Origin: CAZEQJ01 sp964514385
Lineage (GTDB): Bacteria; Bacteroidota; Bacteroidia; Cytophagales; Cyclobacteriaceae
Direction: 5' to 3'
DNA length: 64,000 nt
NCBI GenBank assembly: GCA_964514385.1
Contig: CAZEQJ010000008.1
Location: 1 to 64,000, forward strand
Position 1 is the stretch's first letter. Every line of letters starts with the position of its first letter. The translations under genes were made by a program, and so were the position numbers. Shown here piece by piece: positions 44,750 through 53,129 of this stretch. Under the pieces are notes generated by a model. That model saw nothing but the letters and a program-made list of their open reading frames with translations. It was not told the DNA's origin and searched no databases.

Positions 44750-47193
44750 GGCCGCCTGATATTTATGACGACTCCAAAAATGACCGTGATATACAGCAAA
44801 ATTGAACTCACCATCATCACCTTATTCCCCATGTAATACGATTTTGGCTCGAATTCAAACTCAATCTCGTGCTGTCCTTCCGGAACCTCCAAACCTCTGA
44901 GTATATAGTTTACCCGCTTGATATCATGCTTTGTTCCATCTATCGTAGCCGACCAGCCCTCAGGGTAATATATTTCTGAAAAAACCGCCAATGCCTCACC
45001 ACCGTTTATATCGGCCTTGTACACCAGCCTGCCCGGCTCATGTGATGACAACTCTATTGTTCCCACCCCACTATAAGTACTCTCGACATCAAAATCTGAA
45101 GCATCCACCACCACACTGGTGTTGAGATCTATTTCACCTAATGCCATGATTTCTTCGTCCGGACTGTTCACCTGCTGTACCTGATTTACCAGCCATGCAT
45201 TACCCATTGCCTCCGGGTTTTCAATTACCGATGCAGCATTATCACCAGCAAGCATGTATTTTGCATTTAGCATATTCACCACCTGAAGATCCTGAAATGG
45301 ACGGTTGCCCTGCTGAATGCCCTGAATAAAGGTCTGTAGCTCCTTTGATATGTGTATATCAATAAGGTCCTGGTATCTTCTCATTTTGGCTCCATGATAC
45401 CCACCCAATGAGTTGTGGTAATACGAGGTGCGCGCTTCATTGAATGGATTGCGAAGGTTAAGAACACGATACTTTATACTCTCATCACGGAGTATGCGCT
45501 CATCTGCCTCAGTCATAGCTGCAAAGCCACGTTCTGCAGACCGGGTAAAATCCTCGTCATTGAAATATCGTCGGGTTACGCCATACAGGTCTGCGATCAA
45601 CAATCCGCCAAGTACGATCAGGCCTGGCAGGGTTTTCAACCTGTTGTTGAGCATGGCCCACAACGTACCTGCGGCGAGTAGCACGAAGATTAAGGTCCTG
45701 AAGGCATCCTGTCGCACCAGCATGGCACGGTCGCTCCGTAATGGTTTGCGTAGTACTTCCGGTAGCTGGCTGTCTACAGCGCCTGAATAGTCCCCGATGT
45801 TGATAGCAGCAGCCAAAGCAACAATCGTTGCAACGCCACCCGTTGCGGCCAACGCATACAGCACCTGCTTCTGATATTTCTTCCAGCTGTTTTCTGCTAA
45901 TATTTTTTCCAAACCTAAAAATGCGCCCAAAGGCATGACAACGAGGGACAGCACAATGACCATGGTGACAGACCGAAACTTATTATAGCCCGGGAAAAAG
46001 TCGAACATAAGGTCATTGAATGCCGAAAAGTTTTTACCCCAACTCAACACGACAGAAAGCGCTACCAATATGATCATCCAGTTTCTTATTCTTGCGGGTA
46101 AAATGAACATGGCAAGTACAAAGAGAAAGATCACGACTGCTCCGATGTAATACGGCCCTGCAGTATACGGCTGCGTACCAAAATAAGTAGGCATGGCTTC
46201 CAGCTGCCCCCTGACCTGATTGCGGTTCATGCCGGCACGCTGCAGCGCTTCGGCAGTAGAAGAGTTTTCAGGCAATTTGTCCTGCGTTGCTCCTCCTTTA
46301 AAATTGGGTATAAACCAGGTCATGGGCTCCCAGATGCCGTTGCTGTAGTTAAATGCATATGACTTGTCAAGACCTTCGGATGAGGCGTCATCCAGAATGG
46401 TGAGCTCTGTGCCTCCACGCATGGAATATTGACCGTATTCGAGGATTGTCCAGATTTTACCAAGATTAGCCCCGATAGCCAATACAACCGGGATGAGCAA
46501 AAATGCGACATTGATGAACAAGCGCGGTACCGTTTTATTCTTTATATGCACCACCAGCTGATGAGCACCGTATACCAGTATGATCAGCAGCAGATAATAT
46601 ACTACCTGCAGGTGGTTGATACGAAGTGCAATTCCCAATCCGAATGCTGTAAGTGCAAGCCCGAGCCATCTTTTGGGGTTTTCCTTTAAAACCAGATGTA
46701 CGCCCCCAAGTACCAAAGGCGCATACGACATAACACCAATCTTGGCATTATGACCTACAGAGATGCTGATACCTACATATGAAGTGAGCATGAAGGCTAG
46801 TCCGCCAAGAATGGAGATATACGGGCGGACACCAAAACAAAGCAGCAGGATATAAAACGAAAGCATGCCAGCAAAGAGGTACTGGGCGGGATGAAACAGG
46901 AATAGAGAATAGGCCTTCTGTGCATAAATCAGCAGGTCACCGGAAAACCTGAGCGTAAGCAAATAAGCCGGCATTCCACTGAACATTCTATCGCCCCAAA
47001 GTGCCTCTTTTCCAGCCTCTTCACGATATTCCTCCAGATCTTTAGAGCCGGCAAAATGCTGCAGTATGTCATATTGATTGATCTCTTTATTGTCAAAAAC
47101 TATAGGACTGAAATAAATCAGTGTGCATAGGTAAAAAATGCCTGCTGCCAGCAGGTGAGGCAATACATCTTTTCTGAAGTCTATGTTTTTCAT
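44746..47193 (-). CDS. YfhO-like large membrane protein
   Basis: An 815-residue inner-membrane protein with roughly 12-14 helices in the first ~560 residues and a periplasmic C-terminal domain, ending in a last helix. It resembles the YfhO/GT-C-type family, whose Gram-positive members act in glycosylation of lipoteichoic acid; function in Bacteroidota is inferred. The N-terminal periplasmic loop has YFSPIVFDNKEINQYDILQ, typical of Bacteroidota homologues. It is the first gene of the YfhO-GT4-flippase unit, divergent from the KdsC-like gene across 42 bp. Confidence 0.8.
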   Translation of the reverse strand: MKNIDFRKDVLPHLLAAGIFYLCTLIYFSPIVFDNKEINQYDILQHFAGSKDLEEYREEAGKEALWGDRMFSGMPAYLLTLRFSGDLLIYAQKAYSLFLFHPAQYLFAGMLSFYILLLCFGVRPYISILGGLAFMLTSYVGISISVGHNAKIGVMSYAPLVLGGVHLVLKENPKRWLGLALTAFGLGIALRINHLQVVYYLLLIILVYGAHQLVVHIKNKTVPRLFINVAFLLIPVVLAIGANLGKIWTILEYGQYSMRGGTELTILDDASSEGLDKSYAFNYSNGIWEPMTWFIPNFKGGATQDKLPENSSTAEALQRAGMNRNQVRGQLEAMPTYFGTQPYTAGPYYIGAVVIFLFVLAMFILPARIRNWMIILVALSVVLSWGKNFSAFNDLMFDFFPGYNKFRSVTMVIVLSLVVMPLGAFLGLEKILAENSWKKYQKQVLYALAATGGVATIVALAAAINIGDYSGAVDSQLPEVLRKPLRSDRAMLVRQDAFRTLIFVLLAAGTLWAMLNNRLKTLPGLIVLGGLLIADLYGVTRRYFNDEDFTRSAERGFAAMTEADERILRDESIKYRVLNLRNPFNEARTSYYHNSLGGYHGAKMRRYQDLIDIHISKELQTFIQGIQQGNRPFQDLQVVNMLNAKYMLAGDNAASVIENPEAMGNAWLVNQVQQVNSPDEEIMALGEIDLNTSVVVDASDFDVESTYSGVGTIELSSHEPGRLVYKADINGGEALAVFSEIYYPEGWSATIDGTKHDIKRVNYILRGLEVPEGQHEIEFEFEPKSYYMGNKVMMVSSILLYITVIFGVVINIRRP

Positions 47194-47235
47194 GGAATTG
47201 GCTATCTTTCGACTCGCTAATTTAAACCAATTTCC

Positions 47236-47769
47236 ATGACGGATAAAACCAAGATGAAAAACTTACAGCGGATACTGCAATTACATAAGCAGGGATTTAA
47301 GCTGAAGTCAATATTTTCTGACATAGACGGTGTACTCACTGATGGAGGTATGTACTACACCGAGGAAGGTGACGAGATCAAGCAGTTTTCTGTTTACGAT
47401 GGCATGGGACTAAAACTCATGCAGCGTGAAGGTGTGAAGGTAGCACTGATAACCTCTGAGGATCGTAAACTAAACAAGAGAAGATATAAAAAGCTCAAAC
47501 TTGATGGTCTTATACAAGGAGTGTGGGAAAAGAAAAAGGAAGCCAAAAAACTATGTAAGGAATGGGGTATCAAACTTAGTGATTGTGCCTTTATTGGAGA
47601 TGAAATCAATGACAAGGAATTGCTCGAAAGCGTTGGGCTTGCTTTTTGCCCGGCAAATGCGAGGGATGAAATTAAGAATATTCCGGGTATAATCGTGCTG
47701 GAATCGTATGGTGGTGAAGGTGTGCATCGGGAGATCTATGATATGCTATACAACTATAATTTAATTTAA
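47236..47769 (+). CDS. KdsC-like HAD phosphatase (KDO-8-P phosphatase family)
   Basis: A 177-residue HAD-superfamily phosphatase of the C0 type. Catalytic Asp pair in FSDIDGVLTDGGMYYT (about 31-46), the Thr/Ser motif ALITSEDRK, Lys in the C-terminal helix region, and the metal acids in FIGDEINDKELLES are present. The family dephosphorylates KDO-8-phosphate or related nonulosonates for lipopolysaccharide or capsule. KDO versus another nonulosonate is not decidable. It closes the polysaccharide locus. Confidence 0.85.
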   Translation: MTDKTKMKNLQRILQLHKQGFKLKSIFSDIDGVLTDGGMYYTEEGDEIKQFSVYDGMGLKLMQREGVKVALITSEDRKLNKRRYKKLKLDGLIQGVWEKKKEAKKLCKEWGIKLSDCAFIGDEINDKELLESVGLAFCPANARDEIKNIPGIIVLESYGGEGVHREIYDMLYNYNLI

Positions 47770-47786
47770 TAAACACCATCGAATGC

Positions 47787-47880
47787 TTTGCATTTCGTCA
47801 CAAAAGCTTGCATTTCGTCACAAAAGTCTTGCAATTCGTCCCAAATCCCGATGTTTATCGGGATTGCAGTTCGTCACAAG
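47787..47880. repeat. Four-copy ~20-nt intergenic repeat with perfect hairpin
   Basis: Units at 47787-47806, 47807-47826, 47827-47846 and 47863-47880 share the core TTGCA-n-TTCGTC-CAA with small changes (TTGCATTTCGTCACAAAAG in the first two). A perfect 9-bp hairpin, AATCCCGAT-GTTT-ATCGGGATT (47844-47865), lies between the third and fourth copies. The arrangement looks like a REP-type interspersed element in the gap between kdsC-like and dabA. No coding frame fits it. Its spread in the genome is unknown to me. Confidence 0.7.
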
Positions 47881-47919
47881 CGCGCCTCATATTGATCCAG
47901 TGCATTAGATCCAACATTC

Positions 47920-47950
47920 AAAAAAACCCATGCTGAGCGTCAACATGGGT
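47920..47950 (-). terminator. Rho-independent terminator of dabBA
   Basis: On the minus strand, ACCCATGTTGA and TCAGCATGGGT form an 11-bp stem (one T-G pair) around a 3-nt CGC loop, followed by seven T residues. It lies 27 bp after the dabA stop. Confidence 0.85.
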
Positions 47951-47976
47951 CCTTACTATTTGAATGATTTAATCGA

Positions 47977-50382
47977 TTAGTAGGATACCTCAATCAATTC
48001 TTCCTTCTGCAGATGCTCCCATTTAAAATCTTTTTTATATCGGTATTGTATCTTACCTTCTTCATTGAAAGCCAATAGTTTTATCCAACCGTTATCGCAA
48101 AGATCCTTTACATTCTGATGCTTTTTCAGAATTTCATTCATGGCCTCAAGTGGCGCATGGATGACCACGTTTAGTCGCTGGGGGAGATGCTGATAGTTTA
48201 CACCATCATGAACAGACTGCCAGGGAAGTCCCTGTCGCAAGTCGCCACTATTGCCTTCCAGCACGCCAATACCACCGGTAATATTATGAAGCGTCTTATT
48301 GCCGGAACCATATTGTTTATTATCAACTGTTGATGCATAATACTGCAGGTTAATCCAGCTGGTAACTACCATGGGTGCAGTCATAATTAATTCAAGGACA
48401 CCAAATCCTTCATCCTGTTTCCAGTCGTAGGAGTGAAGAAATGATTTTCCATCCAGGCTGATATTTTGTGTATATTTTCGTGGACCCACTATAAATGTAT
48501 TACAGCCGGCAAGTCCCCATTCCGGTCTTACCTGCGACCAGTCTTTGCTTCTGTTCAGGATATCTTTGTGTAAGTCTTTATTTTTTATCGCCATACGGGC
48601 TGATCGCTCTAACCGTGTAGCTTTCGAAGCTTTCACAAGGTTTTTCTTTAGCTTTTCAAGGTCCGCGATATGGGATGCAGGGATATCTGATGAATCAAAG
48701 ATGGTTACTTCATCCGTGGTCGTATCATGTTGAGCAGCAACAAAAATGGTGTCCGCTGGTACCGGAATATCTTTAACAAGCACTTCCCGCACCTCCGGAT
48801 TGTTCAGCACAGCAGCAGCGACGCGTGCATTTACTTCACCACTTTGGCCGCCACAGGCACCGCAATCCAGCCCGGACGCAAGCGGATTATTTACGGTGGA
48901 TGAGCCATGACCCGTAATCAGCACAATGCGGGCAAAATTGTCGTGCAGGGACATCGCTTTTAGCGCCGTCTTTGCCATCTCTATCTGATCAGAAACCGGA
49001 ATGCCAAAATCCACATGATCGGATTCCCGCTTTTCCAGTCTGATCTTACCTGATACCTGATTCAATCTGGATTTTTGGTTGATGCCAAAGGCGTCAGCAA
49101 ATAATTTAGGTAGAAACATCAATCCAACCGGTCCTACAAAACTGAAGCAGGAGATGGCACCCAGCTTAAATGATTTCCAGGCATGGCTTACCTGCCGTCT
49201 GATTTTTTCGCGCTTAATAAATTTATGCTCTGCGCTTTCTTCATGAGAATCGGTTACTGCTGCACCTGAAGGTATCAACACCGGGCATTGATTGATTTGC
49301 TTTTCATGTGCTAGTGGGGTGTATTTTACCGGGAACGCAAAGAAGCCTGCAAATCCTAATGTCTCTATATTACGGTCCTGATTTTCCAGGTTTCTCCGAT
49401 ATACTTCCGAGCGCACATCGATACAGAATATGGCCTGTACATCGGGGCGTTTTTGGTCAGCATCAGTAGTGCTTCGGTTATTATTTATCTTTTCTATGAG
49501 GCTACGCTGACAGGCATGATCATAAGCTTTCTGCCAAAGTAGTTTTTGGCCTACTGCTTCGCTAATGGATGGATCTCCCGACATTTTATCACGAGCGTCC
49601 TCCCATAAATAACTGACTCCGGCGTTGTGCAGGGCTGTATATAATGCTGCTTCCTGGCAAATTAAAACGGCTAAAAACTCATATAGATGGTTTTCATAAC
49701 CACCATATAGATTTGCTTCCCAGTCCAGCCGGGCGATATATGACGACCAGCCGTTTACCCGCAGCATCAGGGCATGTGCATATATTTCTTCTTGTGACTC
49801 TGAAAGCTTTAGCGTTTCCAGGCTTTGCTTGATGGCCGTGTTGTAATCATCCGGAAGGTTCTTGATCGTTTTTCTGAACGATTTCAATCCCATAATGGAA
49901 GGGCTTCTATCCAGACTGGCATTTGCCTTCCATGACCTGAATATTCCACTTTTCTGGTCTGCTGTATTCCAGAACAACTGCCCATCATCGAAATAAGCTG
50001 ATGCCCAGGCTGTAATCCGATCAATGAAAAATGCATTCCAGTCCGTTCCGGTCACCTGGCTGGCGATATCCATAACCACCTGATGTGTATTAGTTTCCTC
50101 ATCGTATGCTGGAGCTGCAATGAACTCATCAACAGAAATGCTCAGCCCCTCTTTTTCAAGTGTTTTCTCTACGTCTTCGTGCAGCAGATTACCTTTTTTG
50201 AGTGCTTCTTTATAAAAATTTACCGGTAAGGCCATTTGTACTAGTCCAAGCTGATGTAAGGACTGGGCAGCATTTTCAAAAGATTGTTCAGCTAAACCGA
50301 GATATGGGTTTACTGCCACAAAACTGTCAAGTGGCCAAAGAGGAGCAATTTTTTTACAAGCGTTTTTCAAAGTATTATTCAT
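47977..50382 (-). CDS. dabA: Inorganic-carbon transporter subunit DabA (DUF2309/UPF0753)
   Basis: DabA pairs with DabB to accumulate bicarbonate/CO2; it is a beta-carbonic-anhydrase-like zinc protein on the cytoplasmic face. The 801 residues include the zinc motif FCIDVRSEVYRR with Cys320 and Asp322, and ITGHGSS with His492 and DCGACGGQSGE with Cys507. The spacing 320-322-492-507 closely mirrors the published Halothiobacillus ligands C351, D353, H524 and C539. It starts 14 bp after dabB and ends at a strong terminator. All four ligands present supports an active protein. Confidence 0.92.
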   Translation of the reverse strand: MNNTLKNACKKIAPLWPLDSFVAVNPYLGLAEQSFENAAQSLHQLGLVQMALPVNFYKEALKKGNLLHEDVEKTLEKEGLSISVDEFIAAPAYDEETNTHQVVMDIASQVTGTDWNAFFIDRITAWASAYFDDGQLFWNTADQKSGIFRSWKANASLDRSPSIMGLKSFRKTIKNLPDDYNTAIKQSLETLKLSESQEEIYAHALMLRVNGWSSYIARLDWEANLYGGYENHLYEFLAVLICQEAALYTALHNAGVSYLWEDARDKMSGDPSISEAVGQKLLWQKAYDHACQRSLIEKINNNRSTTDADQKRPDVQAIFCIDVRSEVYRRNLENQDRNIETLGFAGFFAFPVKYTPLAHEKQINQCPVLIPSGAAVTDSHEESAEHKFIKREKIRRQVSHAWKSFKLGAISCFSFVGPVGLMFLPKLFADAFGINQKSRLNQVSGKIRLEKRESDHVDFGIPVSDQIEMAKTALKAMSLHDNFARIVLITGHGSSTVNNPLASGLDCGACGGQSGEVNARVAAAVLNNPEVREVLVKDIPVPADTIFVAAQHDTTTDEVTIFDSSDIPASHIADLEKLKKNLVKASKATRLERSARMAIKNKDLHKDILNRSKDWSQVRPEWGLAGCNTFIVGPRKYTQNISLDGKSFLHSYDWKQDEGFGVLELIMTAPMVVTSWINLQYYASTVDNKQYGSGNKTLHNITGGIGVLEGNSGDLRQGLPWQSVHDGVNYQHLPQRLNVVIHAPLEAMNEILKKHQNVKDLCDNGWIKLLAFNEEGKIQYRYKKDFKWEHLQKEELIEVSY

Positions 50383-50396
50383 AGTTGAGGTTTTTC

Positions 50397-51947
50397 TTAT
50401 TTTTTAATATTCCATCCACCGATTAACCGGTCAAACCAGATATTTGCATACCAGCCATTCCTGAAATGAACATCTAATTTTTTCATGTTTTCTGTAGCTG
50501 CCATCGAAGGTCCTGCCAATTGAATGAATACAGCAGCGGCAAAGAGTACCAGGATGGTAAGAATCAGGAATTTTATGACTATACCTGGTTCACTGATAAC
50601 AGGCAGCTGACTGGCCAGCATAAAGTGAAAGCCGGTTTCTAATGAAAAGAAGGCGATGCCTACAGCTACAGCTAACCCAGTGGCTCTCATGATAGAAGAT
50701 AAATACGAGGATGAATCATAAGCTGGGGTAATGATTTGAGCAAGTCCCATAATGATAATGGCACCTGTAGCTAATAAGGCAGTTTCTTCTACAGGATCGA
50801 TTTTCCACAACCAGGCCAGCCCGATATAAATCAATAGTGCGGTAACGATACTGATGCCGATTTTAAAGGGACTTCTTGAACGCTGTGGAAGTGCTATTCG
50901 ATTTGCTTTTAAGGCTTCTACCTGACCTCCGGATGAAAGGAATGCGTGTGCCTTGTAAAAACTGTGTGCGACCAGGTGAAGCATCGCGGCAGCATATACG
51001 CCCATCCCACAGACCATAAGCATGAATCCCATGTGAGCGATACTTGAATACCCCAAAGCAGTCTTGATTGATGGCTGCGTAAGGAAGGTTACTGATGCAA
51101 AGAGTGCCGTAATACCTCCAATTAAAATCAGCATAAACTGAGCTGCTTCGACATGGATGATAAGAGATGAAAATCGGGCCATCAGAAAAGGGCCTGCATT
51201 TAATAACCCTGCATGGAGCAGAGCTGAAACAGGGGTTGGCGTCTCCATCACTTCAATCAGCCAACCGTGAGTTGGAAATTGCGCTGACTTTAACACAGCA
51301 GCCAGCACGAATAGAACTCCGCTGATTGTAACAGTAAGAGGGATCCCCTCCAGTTCGTTAAGTGCGGTAAATATTCCCTGTAAACTATTGGAGTTGAATT
51401 CAACATATAAGAGTAATAATGCGGAGCCAAGAAACAGGTCTCCAAGCCGGGCAACAATGAATTTCTTTTTCGCTGCCACAATGGCCCGTGGTCGTTCTTT
51501 GTAGAAAACAAGCAACCGGTGAAGTGCGATACTGGTGCTCACCCATGCGATAAACAGCAGCACCAGACTACCGGATAGTACCAGCAATTGAACCGCTGCT
51601 ACGGTAAGGGCCAGTCTTCCAATAAATGCACCATGGCGGCTATCACCATCCAGGTAATTGATGCTGTATCTGAAAATCACGATTGCCAGTAAGGCGATCA
51701 TGTTGAAAAGGAGTATACTTAATGGATCTATCCGAATGATCAATACATCCAGCAGCTGAACTTCTATCAGCCCCTGTTGATATACGACAACAGCTGCTCC
51801 GATACCAATCAACAGGTTGACGTATGTCGACCATTTGCTTAAGGCAATTACCGGCCTGGGATGAATGCCTTTATGACGCACCGATAGTAAAGAGACGATC
51901 AGGAATAGTAAAGTAGGTAATAGAATTAGAAAGGGTATCAGTTCCAT
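50397..51947 (-). CDS. dabB: Inorganic-carbon transporter subunit DabB (NuoL-like)
   Basis: Membrane partner of DabA, related to complex I NuoL/MrpA proton-conducting subunits and thought to couple ion flow to vectorial CO2 hydration. The 516 residues have about 14 hydrophobic helices. They include the family region AAVLKSAQFPTHGWLIEVME-like stretch (220-240) with the key Lys and HGWL, and later LGYSSIAHMGFM and HLVAHSFYKAHAFLSSG. It is much shorter than true NuoL (~600+) and has no nuo genes nearby. dabA immediately downstream makes DabB, not an NADH dehydrogenase subunit, the right call. Confidence 0.9.
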   Translation of the reverse strand: MELIPFLILLPTLLFLIVSLLSVRHKGIHPRPVIALSKWSTYVNLLIGIGAAVVVYQQGLIEVQLLDVLIIRIDPLSILLFNMIALLAIVIFRYSINYLDGDSRHGAFIGRLALTVAAVQLLVLSGSLVLLFIAWVSTSIALHRLLVFYKERPRAIVAAKKKFIVARLGDLFLGSALLLLYVEFNSNSLQGIFTALNELEGIPLTVTISGVLFVLAAVLKSAQFPTHGWLIEVMETPTPVSALLHAGLLNAGPFLMARFSSLIIHVEAAQFMLILIGGITALFASVTFLTQPSIKTALGYSSIAHMGFMLMVCGMGVYAAAMLHLVAHSFYKAHAFLSSGGQVEALKANRIALPQRSRSPFKIGISIVTALLIYIGLAWLWKIDPVEETALLATGAIIIMGLAQIITPAYDSSSYLSSIMRATGLAVAVGIAFFSLETGFHFMLASQLPVISEPGIVIKFLILTILVLFAAAVFIQLAGPSMAATENMKKLDVHFRNGWYANIWFDRLIGGWNIKK

Positions 51948-52033
51948 TTTTTCCTCAATTATTTTGATGCAAAATAAAAGAGGTTAATTCATAAGGAATA
52001 ATTTGTTTGTATTATAAAATCCATAAGAAAATA

Positions 52034-52273
52034 TTATAATATAGCGTACGACCAGATATCACAAGTTTTTCTGGTGATTTTATTGTTTAACGATCGTTTA
52101 AAATCTACGGAACGATCAACACTAACAACGCTTTCCAACTCACATTCTGGTTTTAGGTTAATTTTAATTCGGGACTTTGACCACATGCACATTTCATCTA
52201 TCGCTGCATTACTAACGATAAACTTTCTGTTTATTCTGAAAAATTGCTCAGGGTCCACTTCTTTTGTTGCATT
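52034..52273 (-). pseudogene. Remnant of a LytTR-type response regulator (C-terminal half of DNA-binding domain)
   Basis: The minus strand reads DPEQFFRINRKFIVSNAAID and then IKINLKPECELESVVSVDRS and DFKRSL, the characteristic end of a LytTR DNA-binding domain. An in-frame stop (52276-52274) lies just upstream, and nothing resembling a receiver domain or the first half of LytTR precedes it before the next gene at 52324. After the usual LytTR end (about DFKRSLNNK) the frame runs on for ~20 unrelated residues. It is therefore a decayed fragment, not a working regulator. It fills most of the 376-bp gap upstream of dabB. Confidence 0.75.
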
Positions 52274-52323
52274 TTATTTGACTTTGTATACCATGTGGAT
52301 ATTGTGAAAGCGTAAACTAAATT

Positions 52324-53064
52324 ATGGAAGCTGAACTTACACAACCTTCGATTGAGATTTTTGGTGTCACCATCATGGAGCCGATGGTTACCTTCACTGA
52401 CCTTTGGATATCCTCGGTGTGTTTCTATGCTTTTATCAGGCTGTGGGAGCTTAATAAGCAGGGCAGAGTGCATCAGTATATCCGATGGTATTTTTTAATA
52501 ATGGGTATCGCCACATTTGCCGGAGGCTTTCTGGGCCATGCGTTTCAGTATGCGGTAGGCCTCTCATGGAAGCTCCCGGGCTGGATGATCAGCATGCTGG
52601 CGGTCATGGCCATCGAACGGGCATCTATTATGCATGCGCAGCCGGTGATAAATCGTCGTTTTGGTCGCTTCCTTGAGATATTCAACGTTATAGAGCTGCT
52701 TACTTTTGCTGTGATAACCTTCAGCACGCTGAATTTCTTTTTCATACAGGTGCACTCCGCTTATGGCCTAGGCGTAGTGGTATTGCCACTACATTTTCTT
52801 GTCTACTGGCGCACACGCAATGAAGGGAGTCGCATATTTGTGCTAACCGTACTTTTTGCTACGCTTGCAGCATTTTTCTATACCAGTGAAATCGGGATAC
52901 ATACCTGGTTTAATCATCTGGATGTAGCACATACTGTAATGGCCATAAGTATGTACTTTTTTTATCGGGGCGCCAGGAAGCTGGAAGTATTACAGCCTGA
53001 GGATATTCTGGAGGAAAAAGGGTCCATTAAGACCGTGATCAAGTCGGCTTTGCAATGGCAGTAG
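52324..53064 (+). CDS. Seven-helix-type integral membrane protein, unknown function (DUF6962-like)
   Basis: A 246-residue protein with about seven hydrophobic helices (near 22-40, 52-72, 78-98, 118-138, 143-160, 172-190, 200-215) and few charged loops. It has several histidines at helix ends (GHAFQYAVG, LPLHFLVYW, IHTWFNHLDVAHT) that could bind metal or haem, though none is diagnostic. I recall similar Bacteroidota proteins as DUF6962; that name is tentative. It is monocistronic-looking, between the LytTR remnant and the ffh promoter. Confidence 0.7.
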   Translation: MEAELTQPSIEIFGVTIMEPMVTFTDLWISSVCFYAFIRLWELNKQGRVHQYIRWYFLIMGIATFAGGFLGHAFQYAVGLSWKLPGWMISMLAVMAIERASIMHAQPVINRRFGRFLEIFNVIELLTFAVITFSTLNFFFIQVHSAYGLGVVVLPLHFLVYWRTRNEGSRIFVLTVLFATLAAFFYTSEIGIHTWFNHLDVAHTVMAISMYFFYRGARKLEVLQPEDILEEKGSIKTVIKSALQWQ

Positions 53065-53078
53065 TAGCCAGTCAAATA

Positions 53079-53110
53079 TTTGATACTGCATCTTTTTCCT
53101 TGTATTTTTG
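53079..53110 (+). promoter_or_regulatory. Bacteroidota-type promoter of ffh
   Basis: TTTG (53079-53082), a 20-nt spacer and TATTTTTG (53103-53110) match the consensus exactly. The -7 box ends 19 bp before the ffh ATG, so the leader would be very short. Confidence 0.75.
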
Positions 53111-53129
53111 CATCCCTAAATAAAAATAC

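Noticed and set aside
47787..47880. CRISPR array
   Set aside because: Repeats are adjacent (~20 nt period) with no unique spacers of 30 nt or more, and no cas gene is near.
50397..51947. NADH dehydrogenase subunit L (NuoL) annotation
   Set aside because: Too short for NuoL, no other nuo genes, and directly upstream of DabA with intact zinc ligands; DabB fits better.
52031..52042. Palindrome ATATTATAATAT between dabB and the LytTR remnant
   Set aside because: Very AT-rich and short; such palindromes are expected by chance in AT-rich gaps, and it is not placed near a recognisable promoter.
52231..52473. 80-codon minus-strand open frame across the start of the membrane protein gene at 52324
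   Set aside because: Antisense to the first 50 codons of a clear membrane protein, no motif; shadow.
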